Of a stretch of 64,000 nucleotides of DNA, positions 9,022-16,744 are shown in pieces. How positions within the stretch are numbered: position 1 is the first letter of the stretch; each line of letters begins with the position of its first letter. A model generated the notes under the pieces. That model was not told the origin of the DNA. It saw only the letters and a program-made list of their open reading frames with translations, and ran no database searches. The stretch spans positions 1-64,000 of the forward strand of contig CAYGOC010000011.1 in the NCBI GenBank assembly GCA_964351495.1. The letters are read 5' to 3'. This stretch comes from CAYGOC01 sp964351495. GTDB lineage: Bacteria; Chlamydiota; Chlamydiia; Chlamydiales; SM23-39. The translations under genes and the position numbers were made by a program.

Positions 9022-10371
9022 TTAAAACAGGTGCTTTAGGTCGTGTATATGTTCTTTTTTAGTGATTAAAATCACAATATCATTGGGAGATAAAATCCTA
9101 TCTCCTTTTCCTATCATTACTTTTCCTCTGTTTTCAATAATAGCTATGATCAGATCCTTAGGAAGGTAGGAGCTTAAATCAGAAAGGGGAAGTCCTATTA
9201 GTTGTGACTCGGGAGAGACTTTCATTTCCACTACTTTGGTCTCTTCATCAAATAAAGAAGAAAGAGATAAGATGGTTTTAGAGTGTATAATGGATAAAAT
9301 TCTATTGGCAATATGCATCTTTGCAGAAGAGGCAAAAGAGACTTCCAGCTTTTCTAAAACAGGAACTAAAGAAGTGTCTGATATAAGGGAGATGACTCTT
9401 TTACATCCGGCTTCTTTGGCTACCGAGGCTATAAATAAATTTTCCTCGTCATGATGCGTTAAGGCTATAAAAGCGGGGCTAGAGGCTATTTTTTCTGATT
9501 TTAAAAACTCCAAATCTTTAGAGTCGTGATTGATAATAGTAGCTTCCGGGAAAAGATCTGCTAAGAAGCTACAGATAGACTCTTCTTTTTCAATAATTTT
9601 TATAGAGATACCGAGCTCTTGTAAAAGATGGGCTAGGTGGATAGCTACAGAAGAGCCTCCTGCTATGGTACAGGAGGAGATGGTTTTTTCTTCAATGCCG
9701 AAAAACTGGTGGATTAATCCCATAGAAGAAGACTTTCCTACTACAGTTACAATGTCTTTGGGGAGTATAACATCGTTTCCATGGGGAAAAAGAACCGTTT
9801 TTTTTCCTCTTTCTTCTCTTCTGATGAGGCCAATAATAAATTCTTCAGGAAATTGTAAATCTTGAATTAAGGTAGAAGCTCTATTCCAATTCTCCGGAAT
9901 TTGAATAGAGCGAAGTTGAACGGCTCCGTGAGCAAAATCTTCTGTAAGAAGATCTCCTGCAGAAATGAGCATTTTTACAATTTCTTGGGCGGCTATCGTT
10001 TCTGCTCCTATGAAGTAATCTACATAAAAAAGTCTTCCAAAATCGAGTTTTCCTTTTTCTAGGTAATCCATTTGCGATATACGGCAGATGGTATTGGGAT
10101 ATCCTAGATTTTTAGCAAGAAGGCACGCAGTAAGATTGGTTTCATCGGTTTCTGTTAGAGCTAAAAAAAAATCAGGATTACTTTCCGTTAAAAGATCTAA
10201 AACCTTCCACTCGGAGCCTAAAATGGTTTTGGTGGAAATATCTGCTTCTTTAGAGAGTCTATCTAATTTTTTTCCGTCTTTATCGATTACAATGACACTA
10301 TGTTCTTCTTGGGATAAGACGGCAGCTAAGTAGGCAGCAGTATCACCGGCTCCTAAAATAACGATATTCAT
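9022..10371 (-). CDS. trkA: Trk system potassium uptake regulator TrkA
   Basis: A peripheral cytoplasmic NAD(H)-binding subunit that gates TrkH. Two tandem RCK_N/RCK_C halves are visible. The first Rossmann motif is 'NIVILGAGDTAA' at the start, the second 'SCTIAGGSSVAIHLA' near the middle, and each half ends in a TrkA_C domain (for example 'LLSPNDIVILIT'-like 'RILSPNDIVILITK'). The start is the ATG at 10371, preceded by AAAAAGGAGC and overlapping the TGA of the upstream hydrolase (ATGA). A longer frame to 10395 lies inside that gene and is rejected. About 449 residues, normal for TrkA. Confidence 0.95.
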   Translation of the reverse strand: MNIVILGAGDTAAYLAAVLSQEEHSVIVIDKDGKKLDRLSKEADISTKTILGSEWKVLDLLTESNPDFFLALTETDETNLTACLLAKNLGYPNTICRISQMDYLEKGKLDFGRLFYVDYFIGAETIAAQEIVKMLISAGDLLTEDFAHGAVQLRSIQIPENWNRASTLIQDLQFPEEFIIGLIRREERGKKTVLFPHGNDVILPKDIVTVVGKSSSMGLIHQFFGIEEKTISSCTIAGGSSVAIHLAHLLQELGISIKIIEKEESICSFLADLFPEATIINHDSKDLEFLKSEKIASSPAFIALTHHDEENLFIASVAKEAGCKRVISLISDTSLVPVLEKLEVSFASSAKMHIANRILSIIHSKTILSLSSLFDEETKVVEMKVSPESQLIGLPLSDLSSYLPKDLIIAIIENRGKVMIGKGDRILSPNDIVILITKKEHIHDLKHLF

Positions 10372-10964
10372 GAAGCTCCTTTTTGAGACATCCATTCTTG
10401 GCTTGTCATAATTTTTCCAAAGGAGGCTAAATTAGTTAAAGAGGCTTCATGTAAAGACTCACTATAGCTTGCTACGCAGTCGGTTAAGGTAATGGTTTTA
10501 AGACCTCTTTCTATAGCTTCTCTAGCGCAAGTTTCTACAGTGCTGTTGGTGGTAAATCCGGTTAAAACAATTTCTTTAGAGCCTAAAGCAAGAAGGTATC
10601 TATCCAGTTCTGTTTGGTAGAAAGGAGAAAGGCTCCATTGTCTTATTTTATAGTCTACTTCAGGGATTTCCTCTAAAAGATCGTGTCCCCAGCTGTTTTC
10701 TCGAAACCCTTCTGTTTTTAAAAAAGGACGTAGCTCCAAAATGTTTTGGATCCCCATGGCTTTTTTTTCCAGATCTACTAATACGGTAAGGCAAGAGGCT
10801 ATAATGGGGATTTTTTTTTCTTTACAAAAGCTAAGCGCTTTTAAAAGAGGAGGGATTATCTCTTCTTTCTGTTTGAAAGTAAGGCCTTGCTTTGCATACA
10901 CTCCTTCTTCATGGCAGAGATCATTTTGTAAATTTAAGATTAAAAAAGAGGTAGGATAAGACAT
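10368..10964 (-). CDS. Isochorismatase-family cysteine hydrolase
   Basis: A 198-residue alpha/beta cysteine hydrolase (isochorismatase/nicotinamidase superfamily). The expected triad is visible: Asp in 'LILNLQNDLC' (near residue 15), Lys in 'EVDYKIRQW' and Cys in 'TTNSTVETCAREA' following the cis-peptide segment 'LTGFTTN'. The substrate cannot be told from the sequence; nicotinamide or a related amide is possible. It heads a trkA-trkH transcription unit through an ATGA overlap, though no functional link to potassium transport is known. It is divergent from the glycosyltransferase gene, with 69 bases between. Confidence 0.82.
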   Translation of the reverse strand: MSYPTSFLILNLQNDLCHEEGVYAKQGLTFKQKEEIIPPLLKALSFCKEKKIPIIASCLTVLVDLEKKAMGIQNILELRPFLKTEGFRENSWGHDLLEEIPEVDYKIRQWSLSPFYQTELDRYLLALGSKEIVLTGFTTNSTVETCAREAIERGLKTITLTDCVASYSESLHEASLTNLASFGKIMTSQEWMSQKGAS

Positions 10965-11033
10965 AAAGATATTTTTTCTTTTTTCTTCCTTTTATCTTGC
11001 AAAACGAATTTTTGTCGAACGGAGATTTACCGA

Positions 11034-11888
11034 ATGCACTCTTTAGCGGTGATCATCAACTTTTGCTCTACCGAAGCAAAATTCTTGCCTTTATGCGTAA
11101 AAGAGGCAAATACGTTTGCCTCTCAAGTCATTGTTCCCGTAGCAGACCATTTTTTTAATGGAATCGAAGAACAAGAAGCCCTTTTAGAAAAAACATTTCT
11201 GCAAACAGACTGCCAGATTGTACGCTATCCTTACATAAAAGATCTTATAAAGGGGAAAGACAAAGAGCATCTTTGGCATAGCGTTTCCCGTTTAGTGGGG
11301 TTTTTTCAGGTAAGAAAAGAGATAGAATACATTCTTTTTTTAGATGCAGATGAAATTGTAGAAGGAAAGGCTTTTTTAGCTTGGCTTAATACGAAAGAAT
11401 ACCAAAAGTATGAAGCTTGTAGGCTCTGGAATTTTTGGTATTTTCGAGAAGAGATTTTTCAGGCAAAAACCTGGGAGGCTTCTCCTGTTTTAGTAAGAAA
11501 AAAAAACTTATCTAAAAAGGCTCTTTTTCACAAAGGAGAAAGAGATGCTATTTTTTCCTTTGTCAAAGGAAACACAAAAATAGGAGTTCCGGATAAGCCT
11601 TTGGTGCATCATTACAGCTGGGTAAGAACACAAGAAGAGATGCTACAAAAAATAGCAAGCTGGGGGCATAAAGAAGATCGAAACTGGCAAGCTTTAGTAA
11701 AAAAAGAGTTTGAAAAGCCCTTTCAAGGAAAGGATTTTGTTCATGGATATGAATATAGAAAGGTAGACCCTTTTTTCAAAAGGCACTCTTTTGTAGAAAA
11801 ACCCTACTCTGAAAAAAAAATAACAGAAAAAGAGCTCCTATTTTTTTTACCGGGGTTTTTTAAAAAAAAGATATTCTCTTTTTTTTAA
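11034..11888 (+). CDS. Family 2-like glycosyltransferase
   Basis: 284 residues. The N-terminal half has a GT-A look: an opening beta strand 'SLAVIINFCSTEAKFLPLCV' and 'EYILFLDADEIVEG', whose DAD would bind the metal and sugar nucleotide. A later 'VHHYSWVRTQEEML' segment is common in GT2-type transferases. The C-terminus is very basic. Donor and acceptor are unknown; LPS or surface glycan decoration is possible. GGAG lies nine bases before ATG 11034. It is followed by tRNA-Arg on the same strand. Confidence 0.65.
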   Translation: MHSLAVIINFCSTEAKFLPLCVKEANTFASQVIVPVADHFFNGIEEQEALLEKTFLQTDCQIVRYPYIKDLIKGKDKEHLWHSVSRLVGFFQVRKEIEYILFLDADEIVEGKAFLAWLNTKEYQKYEACRLWNFWYFREEIFQAKTWEASPVLVRKKNLSKKALFHKGERDAIFSFVKGNTKIGVPDKPLVHHYSWVRTQEEMLQKIASWGHKEDRNWQALVKKEFEKPFQGKDFVHGYEYRKVDPFFKRHSFVEKPYSEKKITEKELLFFLPGFFKKKIFSFF

Positions 11889-11949
11889 AAGAAAAATCGC
11901 TTGAAAGGAAAGGGTTTTCTGTTAGATGATTCGAGCACTTATACTTACT

Positions 11950-12023
11950 GCACCGGTAGCTCAATTGGATAGAGTACCCGGCTACGGACCGGGCGGTTAG
12001 AGGTTCGAATCCTTTCCGGTGCG
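11950..12023 (+). tRNA. tRNA-Arg (anticodon ACG)
   Basis: A complete cloverleaf: acceptor GCACCGG/CCGGTGC (11950-11956, 12016-12022), anticodon stem CCCGG/CCGGG around loop CTACGGA (anticodon ACG), T-arm AGAGG-TTCGAAT-CCTTT and discriminator G12023. CCA is not encoded. ACG is normally deaminated to ICG to read CGU, CGC and CGA codons. The next base is the A of an ATG start codon. Confidence 0.95.
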
Positions 12024-12635
12024 ATGCAAATTTTTACTTATGCAGCAGGGCCTGTAGCTACTAATGTTTATTTGGTGGTTTCCAAAAACAAAGCTTGTGT
12101 CATAGATGCTCCAGAGGGCTCCTTTTCTTGGATAGAGAAAAAAATAGAAGAAAAGGGTATAGAGCTAGAGTCTTTGTTTTTGACCCACTCCCATTGGGAC
12201 CATATTGCTGACCTTTCTTTGTTCCAAAAAAAAATTTCTTGTAAGGTGTATGTTCATAAAGAAGATGCTTTTAACCTAGAAAGTCCGGGAAAAGACCTTC
12301 TTCCTATTCCGTTTCGAATAGAGCCTACAAAAGCTGATTTTTTCTATAAGGAAGAGGAGCCTCTCAAATGCGCGGATCTCACTTTTAAAGTGCTATTTAC
12401 TCCAGGCCACTCTTTCGGCTCTATTTGTTTATACGAAGCCTCTCAAAAGGTTTTATTTTCAGGAGATACTTTATTTAAAGGGGGGATTGGTAACCTTTCT
12501 TTTCCCTTTTCTTCTCCAGAAAAAATGAAGACTTCTTTGCAAAAAATTTTTTCTCTTCCTTTGGATACGGTTGTTTATCCGGGACATGGACCTAAAACTA
12601 CCTTAGGAGAAGAAAAAAAAGTTTTAGGGCTGTAG
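12024..12635 (+). CDS. Metallo-beta-lactamase-fold hydrolase (glyoxalase II-like)
   Basis: 203 residues, the size of small glyoxalase II-like proteins. Zn ligands are visible: HSHWDH (H55, H57, D59, H60), 'GHSFGSIC' (third His), 'SGDTLF' (bridging Asp) and 'YPGHG' (last His). It probably hydrolyses a thioester such as S-lactoylglutathione or a related metabolite. The start fits family N-termini ('MQIFTYAAGPVATNVYLV'), yet ATG 12024 lies immediately after the tRNA-Arg discriminator base, with no room for its own Shine-Dalgarno. See the finding on leaderless mRNA. Confidence 0.88.
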   Translation: MQIFTYAAGPVATNVYLVVSKNKACVIDAPEGSFSWIEKKIEEKGIELESLFLTHSHWDHIADLSLFQKKISCKVYVHKEDAFNLESPGKDLLPIPFRIEPTKADFFYKEEEPLKCADLTFKVLFTPGHSFGSICLYEASQKVLFSGDTLFKGGIGNLSFPFSSPEKMKTSLQKIFSLPLDTVVYPGHGPKTTLGEEKKVLGL

Positions 12636-12732
12636 GGATTCTTGCCTTTATTCTCTCTTTTTCGATACCCTTAAAAGTCCTTTTTTATAGAAAAAAAGGT
12701 ACATGAGTCTACAGCTTTAGGAGGATTTATAT

Positions 12733-13317
12733 ATGTCACTAATTGGAAAAAAAGCCCCAAAATTTCAAGAAAAAGCTATTTTACAAGGAAAAACTATTGA
12801 TGAGGTTTCTTTAGAGGATTACCTTGGTAAATATGTTGTTTTCTTTTTTTATCCTTTAGACTTTACCTTTGTATGCCCTACAGAGCTGCATGCGTTTCAA
12901 GATAAGTTAGAAGAGTTTCATAAAAGAGGAGCAGAGGTAATTGGCTGTTCTGTAGACAGCGTTTTTGCTCACTATGCCTGGCTTCAGGTTCCCAAACACA
13001 AAGGGGGCGTGCAGGGGATTACCTATCCTTTAGTTTCCGATATTCATAAAAATATAGCGAGGGACTACGGCGTTTTAAATGAGGAAGAAGGAGTAGCTTT
13101 TCGAGGCCTTTTCTTGATAGACCCGGAATCTACCGTCCGTCATGTATTGATCAATGATCTTCCTTTGGGTAGATCTGTGGAAGAGGCGATTCGTATATTA
13201 GATGCACTTATCTTTCATGAAAAACATGGAGAGGTTTGCCCTGCTAACTGGAGAGAAGGGGGAAAAGGAATGAGACCTGACAATGAAGGGCTTGTTTCTT
13301 ATTTTTCTCAAAGCTAG
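12733..13317 (+). CDS. 2-Cys peroxiredoxin (AhpC/Prx1 type)
   Basis: A 194-residue thiol peroxidase that reduces hydrogen peroxide and organic peroxides. Peroxidatic C48 lies in 'DFTFVCPTE' and resolving C169 in 'GEVCPANW', so it is a typical dimeric 2-Cys enzyme. An AGGAGG Shine-Dalgarno precedes ATG 12733. It is a separate unit from the upstream hydrolase, with 97 bases between. The convergent small gene begins two bases after its stop. A thioredoxin is present at 44193 in the same window, but no alkyl hydroperoxide reductase AhpF is seen here. Confidence 0.93.
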   Translation: MSLIGKKAPKFQEKAILQGKTIDEVSLEDYLGKYVVFFFYPLDFTFVCPTELHAFQDKLEEFHKRGAEVIGCSVDSVFAHYAWLQVPKHKGGVQGITYPLVSDIHKNIARDYGVLNEEEGVAFRGLFLIDPESTVRHVLINDLPLGRSVEEAIRILDALIFHEKHGEVCPANWREGGKGMRPDNEGLVSYFSQS

Positions 13318-13318
13318 C

Positions 13319-13684
13319 CTACGAGCTTAAGTAGTCAAAGAGATCTTTTTCGGTAAAAAAAAGAAAGGGCTTTAAAAAAACAAGTTCTCTTATCGTTTTT
13401 TTTTCAGAAACTTTCGGCATAAAACAGGCGAAGATCTCTTGTTTTCTTCTTGATAAGAAGCTAAATCCTTTTTGGTAAGACTCTTCTATAACCCCTTCTT
13501 CTTTTACTCTAAAAAAGCAGACTTTTTTGGAGGTAGACAGCATTTTTATAAGAAAGGGGATTCCTAAGGAATCTTCTGGAGGCTCCCCTAAGGTGGTATA
13601 CAGCTCTTCTAAAGAAGACAAAAAATAAGGCTTTCCTAGATCTCCTTTAGTGGCTTCTGCAAAGATTACTATGAGCTTTTCCAT
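13319..13684 (-). CDS. Conserved-looking hypothetical protein (121 aa)
   Basis: A small soluble alpha/beta protein with no recognised motif. It begins 'MEKLIVIFAEATKGDLGKP', resembling a Rossmann or nucleotide-pocket strand. No signal peptide or membrane helix is seen. It lies downstream of enolase on the same strand, 48 bases away, with a weak hairpin between. No clear Shine-Dalgarno precedes the ATG at 13684. Convergent with the peroxiredoxin gene. Function unknown. Confidence 0.55.
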   Translation of the reverse strand: MEKLIVIFAEATKGDLGKPYFLSSLEELYTTLGEPPEDSLGIPFLIKMLSTSKKVCFFRVKEEGVIEESYQKGFSFLSRRKQEIFACFMPKVSEKKTIRELVFLKPFLFFTEKDLFDYLSS

Positions 13685-13702
13685 GTTTTTTGCATAAAAC
13701 AG

Positions 13703-13723
13703 CCTCTTTTTTTTGGCAAGAGG
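13703..13723 (-). terminator. Weak hairpin after enolase
   Basis: On the minus strand CCTCTT and AAGAGG form a six-base stem around an A-rich loop, followed by CTGTTTT. The short stem and short T-run make it at best a partial terminator between eno and the small downstream gene. Confidence 0.3.
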
Positions 13724-13732
13724 TAGGTAGCT

Positions 13733-14974
13733 TTATTTTTTGAGGTAAGCCTCAATTTCTAAAAGACGGTTATATTTGCAGGTCCTTTCAGATCTAGAAA
13801 GGGAGCCTGTTTTAATTTGTCCTGCGTTTACAGCAACAGCTAGATCTGCTATGAAGGTATCTTCTGTTTCTCCTGATCTGTGGGAGATAACCACTTTAAC
13901 CCCTTTTTTTTGAGCTAGGTGAATAGTCTCTAAAGTTTCTGATACGGTTCCTATTTGATTGAGCTTAATCAAAATGGCATTAGCGCATTTCATCTCAATC
14001 CCTTTTTTTAAAAAAATCGGGTTTGTTACAAAAAGATCATCACCTACTAATTGGATTTTTTCTCCGAGTTTTTTGGTAAGAAGAGCCCATCCTTTCCAGT
14101 CGTTTTGATCTAGACCATCTTCTATAGAGTCTATAGGGTATTTTTGAACAAGCTCTTCCAGGTAAAAAATCATCTCTTTAGAGGTTCTTTTTTGAGAGCC
14201 TTTTTTCTCCAGGTAGTAGGGGGATTTGAAAAGCTCGGAAGCAGCCACATCTAAAGCAAAAGAGATCTCTTCTCCTAAAGTAAAGCCTGCTTTTTGTACT
14301 GCCAAAGAGAGGAAATCTAAAGTCTCTTCTACGGAGGAAAAAGAAGGAGCAAAACCCCCTTCATCTCCCACAGAGGTAGAGAGGTTTTTTTCTTGTAAGA
14401 GTTGTTTTAAAGTATGAAATACCTCTGCGCCCATTCGTAAAGCTTCTTTGAAGGAGGGGGCTTTTTTGGGGCGGATCATAAATTCTTGGAAGCTTAAAAG
14501 GTTGTTTGCATGGGCGCCTCCATTGATCACATTCATCATAGGAATAGGGAGGGTGTATTCAGTTTGCTCTTGTAAAGAACGAAATAAGGGGAGTTTTTTC
14601 GTTTTAGCAGCAGCTACAGCTACTGCCATAGAAACGCCTAAAATAGCGTTGGCCCCTAAAAAAGATTTGTTTTTGGTTCCATCTGCAGAGCATAAAAGGC
14701 TATCGATTTTTTTTTGGTCTAAGACAGAGACTCCTTTAACAGAACTAAAAAGAGGCCCTTCTATATTTTTTACAACTTGTAGTACTCCTTTTCCAAAATA
14801 GCGTTTCGGGTTTTTATCTCTTAGTTCTAAAGCTTCATGCTCTCCGGTAGAAGCCCCTGAGGGAATAGAAGCTACTCCTACGATACCTTCATCGGTTTCT
14901 ACAAAAACACGAACTGTGGGCACTCCTCTAGAGTCTAAAATTTCTAAGGCTTTAACAGTTTTAATATGGGTCAT
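13733..14974 (-). CDS. eno: Enolase
   Basis: The glycolytic enzyme converting 2-phosphoglycerate to phosphoenolpyruvate. Conserved pieces are seen in order: 'ILDSRGVPTV', the flexible loop 'SGASTGEHEA', 'SVGDEGGFAP', 'SIEDGLDQNDW', 'LVGDDLFVTN', 'LIKLNQIGT' and 'VVISHRSGETED'. These include the Mg ligands and the catalytic Lys in 'IKLNQ'. At 413 residues it is about ten shorter than usual. The start overlaps the end of rsgA by 14 bases, so it is translationally coupled in a trmH-rsgA-eno operon. Confidence 0.97.
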   Translation of the reverse strand: MTHIKTVKALEILDSRGVPTVRVFVETDEGIVGVASIPSGASTGEHEALELRDKNPKRYFGKGVLQVVKNIEGPLFSSVKGVSVLDQKKIDSLLCSADGTKNKSFLGANAILGVSMAVAVAAAKTKKLPLFRSLQEQTEYTLPIPMMNVINGGAHANNLLSFQEFMIRPKKAPSFKEALRMGAEVFHTLKQLLQEKNLSTSVGDEGGFAPSFSSVEETLDFLSLAVQKAGFTLGEEISFALDVAASELFKSPYYLEKKGSQKRTSKEMIFYLEELVQKYPIDSIEDGLDQNDWKGWALLTKKLGEKIQLVGDDLFVTNPIFLKKGIEMKCANAILIKLNQIGTVSETLETIHLAQKKGVKVVISHRSGETEDTFIADLAVAVNAGQIKTGSLSRSERTCKYNRLLEIEAYLKK

Positions 14975-15998
14975 CTTGCATGCTCTCTTCTAAAAGGCTT
15001 TGATAAGAGTGATATCGAAGAGGGGAAATTTTTCCCTCTTCTAATGCATTTTTTACACCGCACTTAGGCTCATTTTTATGAAGGCAGTTTTGAAACTTAC
15101 AATCTTTAGAAAAAGCCTGTATTTCTTCAAAGTACTCTTTTATTTCCTCTTTTTCAAGTTTGTAAATGGCAAGGCTTTTAATTCCGGGGGTGTCTATACA
15201 AAAGCCCCCTCCTTTGATGGGAATTAAATGTGCTTGGGAAGTGGTGTGTTTTCCTTTGTATTGTTTTACGCTCATATTTCCAACAGGAAGAGAGAGTCCT
15301 AAAGTAAAGTTAATTAAAGAAGATTTTCCTACACCGGACTGTCCTGAAAAAACAGAAGTATTGTTTTTCATTTGTTTTTTTAAAGAGGAGAGCCCTTTTT
15401 TGGTTTTGCAGCTAATAGAAAGAACGGGAATAGATAAAGATTTATAAACTTGGACAACTTCTCGGTAAAAAGCCCTATTTTCCTTGTCTAAAAGATCAAT
15501 TTTATTAATCAAGAGAACGGGCTGCATATTTCCTTTTTTGCAAGCGATTATGTATCTGTCTATTAAAAGGGGTTTTAAAGGGGGGAGCAAAACAGAGCAG
15601 GTGATAAAAACCTGGTCTACGTTTACGGCAATAAACTGCTCTTTTTTTTGGAGGGGATTTTTTCGGGTTAAAAAAGAGTATCTTTCCTCTATGGAAAGAA
15701 TTTGTCCTATGTCTTTATCTAACACTTCAAATAAAACAAAGTCTCCCACACAGATGAGGTTTTTAGCCTCTTTTTTTTCCTGCTTTAAAGATCCTTTGAT
15801 GGTACAAAAAAAGGTTTTTTCTTTTTCTTGTACCCAGATGTGTTCTTTTGTGATAGAGATGACTCTACCTTTTCTGGAAGAGGCCTTTTTCTTTTGGCGT
15901 GAAATAGCCAAGGAAGAGGGGCGTTTTTTAGAAGAGGAGAGTTTTTTATCTCTTTTGTGGAATTCTTCTTCAAAAAAGTAGGCGTTATCGTCTTTCAT
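14961..15998 (-). CDS. rsgA: Ribosome small-subunit GTPase RsgA
   Basis: A circularly permuted GTPase that checks late 30S assembly. An OB-fold (about 40-115) is followed by G-motifs in the permuted order: NKID (165-168), GQSGVGKS (219-226) and DTPG (269-272). A C-terminal zinc knuckle uses C300, C305, H307 and C313. The first 45 residues are a basic Lys/Ser-rich extension. ATG 15998 has AAGGA upstream and overlaps the stop of trmH (ATGA). Confidence 0.94.
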   Translation of the reverse strand: MKDDNAYFFEEEFHKRDKKLSSSKKRPSSLAISRQKKKASSRKGRVISITKEHIWVQEKEKTFFCTIKGSLKQEKKEAKNLICVGDFVLFEVLDKDIGQILSIEERYSFLTRKNPLQKKEQFIAVNVDQVFITCSVLLPPLKPLLIDRYIIACKKGNMQPVLLINKIDLLDKENRAFYREVVQVYKSLSIPVLSISCKTKKGLSSLKKQMKNNTSVFSGQSGVGKSSLINFTLGLSLPVGNMSVKQYKGKHTTSQAHLIPIKGGGFCIDTPGIKSLAIYKLEKEEIKEYFEEIQAFSKDCKFQNCLHKNEPKCGVKNALEEGKISPLRYHSYQSLLEESMQDDPY

Positions 15999-16726
15999 AG
16001 AGTCCTTAACTGATATAATATGATTGCTGCAGCTATAGCTACATTATAAGACTCTAAATTTTTTCTCATGGGGATAGTGATTTTTTTTCCCACTTTTTTA
16101 AAACAAGAAGAAGGGCCTTGACCCTCATTAGACATAAGCAAAATAGAGGGACCTTGTAAAGATAGCCCCTTTATGGAAATCCCTTCTGTATCTGCTATAA
16201 GAAGCTCTCTTTTTGTTGTTTTAATCCAAAAAAGAAATGCTTCATGAGAGAGTCTTTGAAAAGGGAGAGAAAAAACGGCTCCTTTACTGGCTCGTATCGA
16301 TTTTTCATGAAATAAGTCAGAGGAACCCTCAAGGATAATAACGCCCTCTACAAAAAGTCCTAAAGAGGTTCGAAATAGGCTTCCTATATTTACAGGGTCT
16401 TGTACTTTATCAAGTGCTACTACAAAAGAAGCATCTGATAAATCAGAAGATTCCGGATAGGGAACGATTGCCAAAGCTTTTTCTTCATAGCCTGCCATTT
16501 TTTTCAAGATTTCTTCTGAGGTTTTTATATGAGTTTTAGAAGGAGAAACAAAAGAAGAGTTTTTTTCTGTTATTAGGATTAGGACCTCTTTTTGATATTC
16601 TCGGATCATCTTTTCTCCAAAAAGAAGGACCTTTTTTTTATTTCGCCTCTCTTTGGCCTCTTTTCTCAAAGATACGACCTCTTTTACAATCGGATGTTGT
16701 TTACTTGTGATCACTTTTGCTAGCAT
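15995..16726 (-). CDS. TrmH/SpoU-family RNA 2'-O-methyltransferase
   Basis: 243 residues. It has the N-terminal substrate-binding domain ('TSKQHPIVKEVVSLRK') and a SPOUT knot with the three family motifs: 'QDPVNIGSLFRTS', 'LLMSNEGQGPS' and 'IPMRKNLESYNVAIAAAI'. It methylates a ribose in rRNA or tRNA with S-adenosylmethionine; the exact site is not readable from sequence. First gene of the trmH-rsgA-eno operon, divergent from rsbU with only 18 bases between the two start codons. Confidence 0.9.
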   Translation of the reverse strand: MLAKVITSKQHPIVKEVVSLRKEAKERRNKKKVLLFGEKMIREYQKEVLILITEKNSSFVSPSKTHIKTSEEILKKMAGYEEKALAIVPYPESSDLSDASFVVALDKVQDPVNIGSLFRTSLGLFVEGVIILEGSSDLFHEKSIRASKGAVFSLPFQRLSHEAFLFWIKTTKRELLIADTEGISIKGLSLQGPSILLMSNEGQGPSSCFKKVGKKITIPMRKNLESYNVAIAAAIILYQLRTL

Positions 16727-16744
16727 ACAAAAAAAAGTGTATAT

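Noticed and set aside
12679..12699. Possible terminator between the metallo-hydrolase and the peroxiredoxin (CCTTTTTT-ATAG-AAAAAAAGG)
   Set aside because: The stem is almost all A-T and no T-run follows it, so it is unlikely to terminate transcription.
15484..15981. A 165-codon plus-strand frame opposite rsgA
   Set aside because: Antisense to clear RsgA motifs, no Shine-Dalgarno and no protein-like pattern.
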